The notes under the pieces: model-generated
Databases searched by the model: none
What the model was told of the DNA's origin: nothing
Seen by the model: only the letters and a program-made list of their open reading frames with translations
From: Planctomycetota bacterium
GTDB lineage: Bacteria > Planctomycetota > Phycisphaerae > UBA1845
Direction of reading: 5' to 3'
DNA: 56,270 nucleotides
Assembly: GCA_024276605.1 (NCBI GenBank)
Contig: JAJRWX010000088.1
Span: 1 to 56,270 of the forward strand
Program-made: the position numbers and the translations under genes
Part shown: one piece after another, positions 8,158-16,589 of the stretch
Layout: the number at the start of each line of letters is the position of its first letter
How positions within the stretch are numbered: position 1 is the first letter of the stretch

Positions 8158-9858
8158 TTACATTTCATCGAGACGATAAGACATGCCCTTCCGCCACATG
8201 AGTGTATATTGCCCGTACTGTGCGACCGAATCGAATGTCGCTGTAATGAATCGATCCAATAGATCAGCACCGGCACCTTTCACAGCCGCCGCGTTGCGGT
8301 CTCTGATGGTGTCGAGCTTGTGCTTGTTCCATCCAAAGTTCCACAGTACCACACAGCGCACCTGATGTGATTCAATGGCATCAATCATCTCACGCTGCAC
8401 GTCGAGTCGATCGGTCACACCCGGATGCAGTTCGTCATATCGACATGCGTTACGCCGCCTCGACAGATAGTAGAATCGCATGTTGCCAATCACCGTGGCA
8501 TCATGACGCGCCAAGCCAACGTAGATTCGTTCGTCCGGGGCAACATTGTTGTGGATAAAATCAACGATGGATTGATACGCATTGTAATCATCGCCGGATA
8601 CGCGAATGCCACGGGCACCGGCAATCGCCAGTTGTTGGCTGTCCGGCCAGTTTTTAATCACTTGTGCCAATTGCATCACCGGCGTAATCATCAAGCCGAT
8701 CGTGTACACGCCTAAACAGGCGATCAACCCGGCGCGAACCATGCGACGCTTGGTGCGCATTCCGTCACTCGCGTGCCAGGCCATCGCCCCCAAACACAAA
8801 GAGGCTATAGCCATCGAATAGAGGTGTGTATTCTGTTGCACATGGGCAGCCGACCAGAACAGAAAGAGAAACACGAGCCATATAGCCACCACCGCACGTG
8901 TCTTATGCGCCACCCTGCGACTCGTCATCAACATCACGCACAAGCCGACGATGAAAACAAGCTGCGGCATCTGACAGAGAATCCAACTCCTTAGATGTCC
9001 CAGCCCATCGCGGAGTTTGTACACGTTGCTCAGATCAACGACCCACGACTGAAAGACCGCCCAGTTCGGCACAATGCTCGGATACGCTTCGCGCCGTACC
9101 CCTCGAAAGTCGGTAGCCGGAAACACTATCAGATTGTGCCAGGCGTCTGTCGGGGCGCTCCACGCAAGAAACATCATAACGGGCAGGGCAACCGTCAAAC
9201 TCGCAGCGACTAGATCAAGCATCGCTAGGAGTGAGTATCTATCAGATTTGGATGTGAGCTTGCGCGTTGTCAACCACATCACAAAAAGTGCTACCACGAC
9301 CGAAAGAGTGACATACGCAGCCACATCATGTTTGAACCATGCAGCCAGGCCCAGCATGGCGCCAGCCATCAACAGACATCGCCGATTCTTATGCTGTAAG
9401 TACGCGACGACACGTTCGAGAGCGATCAGGATAAGTAGCAAGATGGGGTTATAAGAAGTCAATTCCGGCGATGTCGACCACAAGCTGCCGACGAACACGC
9501 TGGCAACCAGGATAGCTACAAGGCGCGGCACCTCCAGCCGTCGCACAAGTCGAAATAACATCCCAGCTACCAGACCATGCAGCACGACAGCGGCAATGCC
9601 CTGCACCAAGACGTGTCGTCCAAACAGCCAAAACAATCCAGCCGTGAAATAAAACTGTCCAGGCGCGTACATGGTCCAGAAGTCACGGTAGGGCACGTCC
9701 CCATCGAGAACACGGCTGGCGCCCATGATGCTAACACCAAAGGGCAACCCCCAGAAAAGCCCCGGTGAAAGAACAACGATAGATACAAGTGTGATAATCG
9801 CAGTCCATAGATGGTCGCGTGAGGTAAGGCCGACGCTGGTTGGGTTGATGGCATTCAT
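8158..9858 (-). CDS. GT-C type membrane glycosyltransferase (ArnT/GT39-like)
   Basis: A 566-residue protein with about ten predicted membrane helices, starting at the ATG at 9858. After the first helix comes SRVLDGDVPYRDFWTMYAPG, which is the first periplasmic loop of GT-C enzymes: an acidic residue and an aromatic DFW, then a YxPG turn. These enzymes use lipid-linked sugars and transfer them outside the membrane. The soluble C-terminal part (from about residue 430) contains IVDFIHNNVAPDERIYVG and ends in LMWRK, as in related planctomycete proteins. The acceptor is unknown. It lies downstream of tRNA-Gln on the same strand, but a terminator separates them. Confidence 0.7.
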   Translation of the reverse strand: MNAINPTSVGLTSRDHLWTAIITLVSIVVLSPGLFWGLPFGVSIMGASRVLDGDVPYRDFWTMYAPGQFYFTAGLFWLFGRHVLVQGIAAVVLHGLVAGMLFRLVRRLEVPRLVAILVASVFVGSLWSTSPELTSYNPILLLILIALERVVAYLQHKNRRCLLMAGAMLGLAAWFKHDVAAYVTLSVVVALFVMWLTTRKLTSKSDRYSLLAMLDLVAASLTVALPVMMFLAWSAPTDAWHNLIVFPATDFRGVRREAYPSIVPNWAVFQSWVVDLSNVYKLRDGLGHLRSWILCQMPQLVFIVGLCVMLMTSRRVAHKTRAVVAIWLVFLFLFWSAAHVQQNTHLYSMAIASLCLGAMAWHASDGMRTKRRMVRAGLIACLGVYTIGLMITPVMQLAQVIKNWPDSQQLAIAGARGIRVSGDDYNAYQSIVDFIHNNVAPDERIYVGLARHDATVIGNMRFYYLSRRRNACRYDELHPGVTDRLDVQREMIDAIESHQVRCVVLWNFGWNKHKLDTIRDRNAAAVKGAGADLLDRFITATFDSVAQYGQYTLMWRKGMSYRLDEM

Positions 9859-9931
9859 GGTTCAAACGACCTCGCTATGTGGTCTCACCAGCCACTGAAA
9901 TGTTATATCTTCAGGTTTTGGGTGTGCCTGT

Positions 9932-9965
9932 AAAAAAAGCCTCAAACCTATCGAAAGTTGAGGCT
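9932..9965 (-). terminator. Rho-independent terminator after tRNA-Gln
   Basis: Read on the minus strand, AGCCTCAA and TTGAGGCT form a stem around a 12-base loop, followed by seven T residues. It lies 85 bases downstream of tRNA-Gln and just upstream of the glycosyltransferase start, so it probably ends the tRNA transcript. Confidence 0.8.
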
Positions 9966-10028
9966 ATGAGATGGCCTTAATTTACTCGTTTTCCGTCATC
10001 ACTTTACCACAAGGCTTTACCAATCTAC

Positions 10029-10049
10029 TTGAAAAACCGCGTTTTTCAA
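10029..10049. terminator. Hairpin directly after tRNA-Gln
   Basis: TTGAAAAAC and GTTTTTCAA form a perfect 9-bp stem with a CGC loop, beginning one base after the discriminator base of the tRNA. It could be a processing signal or a weak terminator. The T content is in the stem and not in a following run. Confidence 0.45.
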
Positions 10050-10122
10050 CTGGGCTGCCAAGACTCGAACTTGGAACCTTCTGATCCAGAGTCAGACGTG
10101 CTACCGATTGCACCACAGCCCA
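10050..10122 (-). tRNA. trnQ: tRNA-Gln (CTG anticodon)
   Basis: The 73-base gene folds completely: acceptor TGGGCTG with CAGCCCA, D stem GTGC/GCAC, anticodon stem TCTGA/TCAGA with loop CTCTGGA, variable AGGTT, and T stem CCAAG/CTTGG with loop TTCGAGT. The anticodon is CTG. U1-A72 and discriminator G are typical of tRNA-Gln. The CCA end is not encoded. Confidence 0.95.
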
Positions 10123-10190
10123 TAAGTGCCAGCCATTGGAAACGCCACATAAGTTGTTGTCAAGACAGCTGATAAGTCCGGTTCTTTCCG

Positions 10191-10583
10191 TTAACTCAAA
10201 GAGGACGTCGTTGAGCCGGCGGTAACCAAAAAACTGGTAATGAGGTTGCCAACGCGAAGGATGACCAGAGGTAGTCCGGCTTTTCCATGCCAAGGGCTTG
10301 GCTGACCTTTACGCTTTTTCATACCGGAAACAACTTGACCAATATACAACACCACGACACCCACACTGATGATGATATGAAAGATCAACAAACCACCCGG
10401 CGATTCCACGGCCTGCTCAATCGCATGTCGCGTCAGCTCGATGTAGAGCAGCAAGCCCATATCGATCGTAAAAGCAGAGACCATCAACGGAATATGAATC
10501 TTACGATGACGGCGACTGACATAACCCACAATCAACAAAGTGCAAGCAAAAATGCTGATGATTGATAGCCACGAAAATGTCAT
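10191..10583 (-). CDS. Small membrane protein (DUF420-like)
   Basis: I chose the ATG at 10583 because AAGGAAA lies seven bases upstream. The 130-residue product has four helices. A KIHIPLM turn between the first two helices and paired His residues (RHAIE and FHIIIS) in later helices recall DUF420 / YozB-type proteins, which are often found near cytochrome oxidase assembly genes. No such genes are next to it here. The tail is a short polar Ser/Thr stretch. The function is unknown and the family assignment is tentative. Confidence 0.55.
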   Translation of the reverse strand: MTFSWLSIISIFACTLLIVGYVSRRHRKIHIPLMVSAFTIDMGLLLYIELTRHAIEQAVESPGGLLIFHIIISVGVVVLYIGQVVSGMKKRKGQPSPWHGKAGLPLVILRVGNLITSFLVTAGSTTSSLS

Positions 10584-10619
10584 GCTATTTCCTTTTATAA
10601 TAAAGTTTCTCACGCCTGT

Positions 10620-11030
10620 GTGGCGTGTTGTTGTTTAGGTCAACAGCGAAATCCGGTGTCGACCAAGACGCATTGTAAAGCATCATCGAAAATAATGGCG
10701 TAGTCCAGACGCCGTTTCACATTATCGGTCCTTATTGGCTGTTGTAACTAGCTCATCTAACTTGGATCATTGGACGCACCACGAGCATGAGGCGATATGC
10801 CCACCTGACCCAAATTTCCCTGTCTATTAGGCTTAGAACCTATACAACTAACGACGATACATCCTGAGTTGTTAATAGATTTTACGTCAATTGTGGATCG
10901 CTGTTTCGAGATCATCTCTCGCAACAAGTTAGGATTCGGCCCGCGAGACGAGCTGCGCTAAATCCAAAGTTGATAAGTGACAAAAACCATGCCAAAGTCA
11001 TGCCACAATCTTACGCTAACTGCTAAGGGC
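10620..11030. other. Gene-free spacer
   Basis: About 400 bases between divergent genes. I see no RNA fold, repeat or convincing promoter. It probably holds the promoters of the two flanking genes. Confidence 0.3.
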
Positions 11031-12554
11031 ATGATGTCTGAGCATAAAAACGAATATTTTGCAGCCGTCATCATCATGATCGTGGCAGGGTTCGCTATTG
11101 GTTTTATGCCACTACCGCAGGATCCCGATCTCTGGTTCCACCTGGCCAGTGGAGAATACATCCTAACGCACGGGCACGTCCCACAGACCGACCCCTTCAG
11201 CTTCACACGTGGCGGCGAGTTCTGGATGCCTCATTCGTGGCTGTTTGACGTGCTGGCGGCCCTCAGCTGGCATCATCTCGGCCCTCGCAGCACGGAAGCG
11301 ATCATGGGCCTGTGTTTTATGGCTACGCTGATCCTGTGCTTTTATTTACTCTCACGTCGATCCGTATCCCCCGTGACGGCGCTGGGTGTGTGCTTTTTCC
11401 TGGCCATCGCTTCGGGTAATACCCGTGGCGTCAGACCGCAAGTCATTTCGTTACTACTCACTGCCGTAATGTTGGCACTATTAGCCAGGCACCAGGCTAG
11501 ACCATCATGGCGAATCGTCTGGATGTTGCCCCTTTTATTTCTGACGTGGGCACAAATGCACGGTGGATGCGTGATGGGATTGATTGTGTTATCGGTGGTG
11601 ATTTTCGGACGACTATTGGACTATGTCAGTCAAAAATCTCCTTCCCCGAAACCGGAGTTAAAGCCTCTTGTCATTGCGCTGTTGATATCATCTATACTGA
11701 TACTCATCACCCCACATGCCATCTCGCACTACGAGTATGTCCGCCTGACGATGGGATTAGATTTTCTAAAATCATCCGTCGTAGAGTGGCAACCACCCCA
11801 TGCCTGGCCCCTCGCGGTACCGGATGTTTACTTTTTCATGCTCATTGGCGCCGTCCTCGTCGTACTATCACGCTATAAGTCCAAAGTCAGTTGGGCTGAT
11901 CTTAGTGTGTGTGGTGCGTTAATCCTACTGGCTGGTACGGCGACACGACATATACCGCTCGCTTGCATAGGAAGCGTTCCACTTTTTGCTTCGGCTCTTA
12001 GTGCACGCACCGATTCTCGTGTCGTGACCTTTACACAACCGCGGCGTGCGATGCTTGTTCCCGCGTGTTTCGTCGTTGTGTTACTGGTCAGTTTATGGCG
12101 CTATCCCAACGATATATGGTCGCGCTACACCCAGGCTGAACCGATCATCGGCGCTCGTGCGCTGGCCAATATGGAAAAGCCGCTGCGTGTATTTACCACT
12201 TATAATACAGGCCCATATGTACTCTGGACCAAGCCGGGCACGCTACAAATCTTTGTGGACTCTCGCGCAGACTTATACGGGGATAAGCTGTTACGCCAAG
12301 CTGAGCGTGCCCGAGCCGGTCACCATTGGCAAGAGGTCTTTGCGCGTTGGTCGGTGCAAGCCGCTGTCGTCGAAAAAACCGACCCCATCGCGCACGAACT
12401 TCTCAAGGCCGACGACTGGAAGCTCCTAGCCGAGGATCATCAGGAACTAACGTTTATCCTCCGTGGGATGAAGCCCTCGAGTATGGTCTCTGCCATCGAT
12501 GATCGTCGTGACGAACTTCTCACCCCAGTGAACATGGATTCTGCTAGGCGCTAA
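11031..12554 (+). CDS. GT-C type membrane glycosyltransferase-like protein
   Basis: About ten membrane helices. I start at the ATG at 11031, which has TAAGGG just upstream; in-frame GTG 10977 and ATG 10989 are alternatives. The first outer loop reads PQDPDLWFHLASGEYIL, then VPQTDPFSFT and HSWLFDVL, which is the typical D-x-x-W and DP-x-S pattern of a large planctomycete and actinobacterial family of GT-C-like proteins. The C-terminal domain has VFTTYNTGPYVLW and IFVDSRADLYGD, also usual for the group. Its sugar donor and acceptor are unknown. It is a different subfamily from the protein at 8158-9858. Confidence 0.65.
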   Translation: MMSEHKNEYFAAVIIMIVAGFAIGFMPLPQDPDLWFHLASGEYILTHGHVPQTDPFSFTRGGEFWMPHSWLFDVLAALSWHHLGPRSTEAIMGLCFMATLILCFYLLSRRSVSPVTALGVCFFLAIASGNTRGVRPQVISLLLTAVMLALLARHQARPSWRIVWMLPLLFLTWAQMHGGCVMGLIVLSVVIFGRLLDYVSQKSPSPKPELKPLVIALLISSILILITPHAISHYEYVRLTMGLDFLKSSVVEWQPPHAWPLAVPDVYFFMLIGAVLVVLSRYKSKVSWADLSVCGALILLAGTATRHIPLACIGSVPLFASALSARTDSRVVTFTQPRRAMLVPACFVVVLLVSLWRYPNDIWSRYTQAEPIIGARALANMEKPLRVFTTYNTGPYVLWTKPGTLQIFVDSRADLYGDKLLRQAERARAGHHWQEVFARWSVQAAVVEKTDPIAHELLKADDWKLLAEDHQELTFILRGMKPSSMVSAIDDRRDELLTPVNMDSARR

Positions 12555-12739
12555 AAAAGTTTTCTAACGCTATCGAGCCTGATGCTTTAGCTTGCGCGGT
12601 GTTACGATGCTATATGAGGTGCATGGAGAATATGCCATTTCTATGACACTTATCCGATAACCATGGCTATGTCGGTGTAAAGCACAACCGGATGATCGCA
12701 GCACCGTCGATGCCAACTCGTCAGATGACGCTAAGGCGC

Positions 12740-12780
12740 AAAAAAAGCGACCAAGGATATATCATCCAAAGTCGCTTTTG
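12740..12780 (-). terminator. Rho-independent terminator
   Basis: On the minus strand GCGACTTTGGAT pairs imperfectly with ATCCTTGGTCGC, and seven T residues follow. It lies 22 bases after the stop codon of the small gene at 12803-12991, which it should terminate. Confidence 0.8.
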
Positions 12781-12802
12781 GTTTCAACAATGACGAAGAA
12801 TC

Positions 12803-12991
12803 TTAACCGTCGCCCAAACCCACGTTGGTACTCAAAAAATCGAACGTCTCACCTTGAATGAATTGGGCGGTCCCATCAATAGTGGCATCGCGCATAGCAC
12901 GAAAGACTGTATCCGAAAATGGAAAACAGCTACCAACATAAAGAACCGGCAATACCAGAGCGACCATAATCGTCCGCTTGATCCGTTGCAT
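12803..12991 (-). CDS. Small secreted or lipoprotein-like protein
   Basis: A 62-residue product with a strong ribosome binding site (TAGGAGA, eight bases before the ATG) and its own terminator, so I treat it as a real gene. The N-terminus is a signal-type helix ending in YVGSC, which could be a lipobox. The mature part of about 40 residues (FRAMRDATIDGTAQFIQG) has no recognisable domain. Comparable tiny exported proteins are frequent in planctomycete genomes, but their role is unknown. Confidence 0.65.
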   Translation of the reverse strand: MQRIKRTIMVALVLPVLYVGSCFPFSDTVFRAMRDATIDGTAQFIQGETFDFLSTNVGLGDG

Positions 12992-13827
12992 GAAATTATC
13001 TCCTAACGATGTACTCAGTCCTCAATCTCGGCCGAACCACCTTATTGCCGGGGATCATAACCAACCAGCCCCAGCCTGTCATGGTCCATTTGGTGAAAAA
13101 AACTCACCAGACCACCAGAAAAACCCACACTTACACTGGTTAATTTCGACTGTAGACCTGCATTTTCTTGAGCGCATTCTCGTTTAATGCGTGCCGTAAC
13201 CGTCCATACGGTCTTTCCGAAAAACCCGGATACGACAGTATGCTGCAAGCTGTGAAATATGCCATTTGCTCCGATTTTTGGGGTCAATCCTACCCACAAT
13301 CCCCCCCTGAAATATTCCTGCTGACCCATTTCCGAACAGCGTTAACTCAACCGGCCTCGTAAGTCCAAGCATCATCTTGGCTGATCAATAATGTCGTTAT
13401 GGCGGGTGACGCACAAGATTGAGGATGTTTGTCTATTTTCAGTTAGCCGTAACGCGCATATCCTATCTCTGTAAAGCCGGTATTCAGCCAATGGGGCTTA
13501 TGGTGAAGCTCAATGCTGTTGACTTAATGCGGTGGATTGTAGCGCAGGCTTCTAGCCTGCTTTATGATCGCGGACTGAGCAGGCAAGATGCCTGCGGTAC
13601 AAACCTAAGTCCACAGCATTGATGGTGAGGCTAATCCACCAGGACTGGGCTTTTTGGAATTTAGTGCGGTGATTCACACATGGTGCGGCTATACGCCTCA
13701 TCCGAAGAGCAGGCTTCAGCTTGTTCGGATGTCGGGGTTTTATAGTCGTAAAATGTGTAGAAACATGGCACATGGTCATAGCAAGGGTTTTAGGAAGCGC
13801 TCATACCAGCGCTAGAGAAAGGACATC
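12992..13827. other. Long gene-free region with one dispersed repeat
   Basis: More than 800 bases without a supported gene. A hairpin GGTGA/TCACC lies near 13091-13107. The clear structure is the inverted-repeat element at 13510-13622, listed separately. The peroxiredoxin promoter should lie in the last 200 bases. Confidence 0.5.
13510..13622. repeat. Inverted-repeat element with paired GCAGGC hairpins
   Basis: The ends TCAATGCTGTTGACTTA (13510-13526) and TAAGTCCACAGCATTGA (13606-13622) are inverted repeats with one mismatch in 17. Inside are two separate hairpins, GCAGGCTTCTAGCCTGC and GCAGGCAAGATGCCTGC. There is no coding capacity, so this is a non-autonomous repeat. Confidence 0.7.
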
Positions 13828-14439
13828 ATGGACATTAGTATCGGAAACGCGGCCCCGGATTTTTCAGCCATGGCCGTTGTCGACAAGCAGTTTAAGCAAG
13901 TGAGTCTCTCGGATTATCGTGGCCAATACGTCGTACTCTTCTTTTGGCCGTTGGATTTTACGTTTGTTTGTCCGACGGAAATCGTGGCCTTTAATGACAG
14001 TGTGAGTGCGTTCAAAGAGCGCGGGGCGGCTATCCTGGGCGTATCGGTTGATAGCCAATTCACCCACCTTGCCTGGCAGAATACGCCTCGCGCAGAAGGC
14101 GGATTAGGCGATATTGCCTTCCCCATGATTTCCGACCTCACGCACAACATCAGCCGATCTTTTGGTGTGCTTTGTGAGGAGAAAGGCGTAGCCTTCCGCG
14201 GCCTGTTTCTGATGGATAAAGAAGGCAACGTTCGGCATATGCTCATCAACGACTTACCGCTTGGTCGTAGCGTAGATGAGGCCTTGCGTATGGTCGATGC
14301 CTTGAAGTTTTTCGAAGAAAACGGCGAAGTATGCCCGGCAAACTGGCGCCCGGGTGCGGATACTATTAAAGCGGGTGTTGATAGTTCCAAAACATTTTTC
14401 AAAAACTGGGCGGAAAAGGAACACGCTGTTTCGAGTTAA
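13828..14439 (+). CDS. 2-Cys peroxiredoxin (AhpC/Prx1 type)
   Basis: A thiol peroxidase that reduces hydrogen peroxide and organic hydroperoxides. The 203 residues match the typical 2-Cys class. The peroxidatic Cys48 is in FTFVCPTE, the GGLGD loop is at 91-95, and the resolving Cys169 is in [10 protein letters not shown]. The C-terminal helix with a final FFKNWAEK replaces the YF tail associated with easy over-oxidation in eukaryotes. AAAGGA lies six bases before the ATG. No reductase gene (AhpF, AhpD) is adjacent, so it is probably reduced by thioredoxin. It has its own terminator. Confidence 0.93.
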   Translation: MDISIGNAAPDFSAMAVVDKQFKQVSLSDYRGQYVVLFFWPLDFTFVCPTEIVAFNDSVSAFKERGAAILGVSVDSQFTHLAWQNTPRAEGGLGDIAFPMISDLTHNISRSFGVLCEEKGVAFRGLFLMDKEGNVRHMLINDLPLGRSVDEALRMVDALKFFEENGEVCPANWRPGADTIKAGVDSSKTFFKNWAEKEHAVSS

Positions 14440-14456
14440 GTAGTCATAGAGTAAAT

Positions 14457-14496
14457 CCGGCGTCCTTGCCGACATGAGGGTAGGGACGCCGGTTTT
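14457..14496 (+). terminator. Rho-independent terminator of the peroxiredoxin gene
   Basis: CCGGCGTCC and GGACGCCGG form a nine-base-pair stem followed by TTTT. It lies 17 bases after the peroxiredoxin stop codon and just before the next gene. Confidence 0.8.
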
Positions 14497-14533
14497 CAAT
14501 CAGCGCGCAAGCGCGAACCTGCAAGGACAAGCC

Positions 14534-15709
14534 ATGAAAAGCAAGGGATTGCTTCCACACCTGACTCTGGTTGTCGTGATGTTGACGGTCGTGTCCGTGA
14601 CGAGAGCGGAATACACCATTTCCCTCGAAAACGCCGCAGATAATAGTACTTCAGCCATGGTTGCCCCCGGTGACACGATCAGCATAAATGTCGTGCTCAC
14701 CGGTGATTCGACGCACATTTCCAACGATTTCGTCATTAACTTTTCGCAGGCCGGTTTGCAATACACGGCCTACGAGTGGTTTGGATCATTCATCACAGGG
14801 GCAGCTAACGGCGACGACCGTAGCATGCCCGACATAGCTGCTTTACCCGTGACCATCGCTCGTGATACAGCCGGGGACGCCAACTCTGCCATCGACATTC
14901 AGTTCACCAATTTCCTTTCCATTGGGCAGTTCCGCGTGGGCACACTAGTACGGATCGACTTGACTGTCCCGGCTGATTTCCCCGATAGCGCAATCGACAT
15001 AGACCCTTTCGGCAGGGCTTTCGGGGAAGGGTTTACGACGACGGTCCCCACATCCGGCGGTACATTCATCCTCACGGTTGGAACAGGCGGCAGTACTGGT
15101 GGCACCGGTGACACAGGAAGTACTGGTGGCACCGATGTTACTGGCGGCACCAACGGTACAGGTGGCACCGGCGATACAGGGACGGTAGTTACCACGGACA
15201 CCGATGGTGACGGGGTGACGGACAACATCGATGCCTTTCCCAATGATCCGACGGAAACCGTAGATACGGACGGTGATGGGGTGGGCAATGTAGCGGATAC
15301 CGACGACGATAACGACGGTACACTGGATGTAAACGATGTATTCCCGCTTAACCCGGCTGAGGTTAGTGATACGGATGGCGATGGTGTAGGGGATGTCGGC
15401 GACGCCTTCCCCAACAACCCCAATGAATCGCTAGATACTGACGGCGACGGCATTGGTAACGAGGCTGACCCCGATGATGATGGTGATGGCGTGCTTGATA
15501 GTCAGGATGCCTTTCCATTGGACCGTTTGGAATCCGTCGATAGTGATGGCGACGGCATCGGTGATAATGCGGATGTCGATTCCGGTAATGCTAATTCCGG
15601 CCCACGGGTCGGTGGATTCTGCGGCGTGGGTATGATCACCACCACTTGGTTAATACTTCTCGGCCTGGCTGGCATGCGTTCTCACCACCGTCGGGTGCCA
15701 TACATCTAA
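14534..15709 (+). CDS. Secreted protein with thrombospondin type 3 calcium repeats and C-terminal anchor
   Basis: The start at 14534 has AAGGA upstream and gives a signal peptide ending near TRA. Residues of about 26-185 form a beta-rich domain (cohesin-like appearance: VAPGDTISINVVLTG) that is clearly related to the protein at 18147-18779. A Thr/Gly linker of about 35 residues follows, then five Asp-rich units of the DTDGDGxxDxxDxFPxxP type, the calcium-binding thrombospondin type 3 pattern. The end has GGFCGVG, a hydrophobic helix and RSHHRR, the layout of a tripartite sorting signal but not of the PEP kind. The role is probably adhesion or cell-surface structure. Confidence 0.8.
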   Translation: MKSKGLLPHLTLVVVMLTVVSVTRAEYTISLENAADNSTSAMVAPGDTISINVVLTGDSTHISNDFVINFSQAGLQYTAYEWFGSFITGAANGDDRSMPDIAALPVTIARDTAGDANSAIDIQFTNFLSIGQFRVGTLVRIDLTVPADFPDSAIDIDPFGRAFGEGFTTTVPTSGGTFILTVGTGGSTGGTGDTGSTGGTDVTGGTNGTGGTGDTGTVVTTDTDGDGVTDNIDAFPNDPTETVDTDGDGVGNVADTDDDNDGTLDVNDVFPLNPAEVSDTDGDGVGDVGDAFPNNPNESLDTDGDGIGNEADPDDDGDGVLDSQDAFPLDRLESVDSDGDGIGDNADVDSGNANSGPRVGGFCGVGMITTTWLILLGLAGMRSHHRRVPYI

Positions 15710-15765
15710 TCCGAGCCGAAAGCGCGAGCGCCCGGTGTCTTCGGGTGCAAGACAAAATTGGCGGA

Positions 15766-15962
15766 TGGGTGGCATGGACTAACGCCGCGGAATCGGGCTA
15801 TCGAATGTCCAAAGGATGCTGCTCGCGGCGTTTGCCCGTGCAGGCGCAACCGATGAAAAGCACGGGCAAGCGTCGCTCCATACGCCTTTTTCATCCGTGA
15901 TCCCTTCAACGCGACGCTTGTCCATGCCACCCAACTCAAGCCCGCCTAAACTGTCTTGCACT
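15766..15962 (-). repeat. 197-bp dispersed repeat, copy 1 (inverted)
   Basis: In reverse complement, 15766-15876 matches 20172-20282 over 111 bases with about 8 differences, and 15877-15962 matches 19759-19846. The unit contains TGGGTGGCATGGAC-type boxes and several GCGACGCTTG / ACGGGCAA pairs able to form hairpins. Copy 1 is contiguous; copy 2 is split by an insertion. There is no coding capacity. Confidence 0.85.
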
Positions 15963-16589
15963 CGGTGTCTTCGGATCCCCACCCGCGCGGTGAATGTTCC
16001 GGGTGATTCGGTGCGTGTATAGCATGTTGAAGACACGGGTCGCCAGTGCTCGCCGCTCGGTTCGATTCGGTCGATTCTGTGCTATCATCCCAAAGTCCCA
16101 TAGTATTTTTGCTGATTTTTTTTATACAATCATGTCATACGGACGCCTGTAGAGGTCGGAATATTCTCGATAAACATCCGATAAAAATCCTCTTGATAAC
16201 CACCAATCTTCGATAATTGGCTGAATGTTGCGACATCACCCGATGAAGCATCGTTATCGCACCACGTACCCAAAATTTTACTTAAGTCTGGGGTAAAAAA
16301 TGAAGGAAAAGATGGGTTAAAGCTTGACTATTCACCTCCTCTCCGATTTAATAGACGTGTTGTGATGTACCGGCTTGGCTTGGCTTTTATAGCGTGTTGA
16401 GTTGGTGGGGGGCTTTGGCCTCGGGGCATCACAACGAAGAGTGTCATAGGGGTTAGTCACACACATGTATGGAGTGTGGTTAGCGTGGTGGCGTAAGCAA
16501 CCGAGGGGGCGTCCAGAAGTTTTTTGGTCGGTCTATCTGACAATGCTCTATCGCTGAACGTTTTAGGGATTACGAGGAGGTACAGGGGT
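15963..16589. other. Gene-free region upstream of the dockerin-protein gene
   Basis: About 600 bases with AT-rich tracts around 16100-16130 and 16300-16350. Besides the promoter candidate at 16324-16352 I see no gene or RNA fold. Confidence 0.4.
16324..16352 (+). promoter_or_regulatory. Sigma70-like promoter candidate
   Basis: TTGACT (16324-16329) and TTTAAT (16347-16352) are separated by 17 bases, each one mismatch from the consensus. It faces the gene at 16590 and would give a leader of roughly 230 bases. Confidence 0.4.

Noticed and set aside
14899-15453. Long Ser/Pro/Val-rich frame on the minus strand
   Set aside because: It is the complement of the Thr/Gly and Asp-rich repeats of the exoprotein gene; the composition is a mirror artefact.
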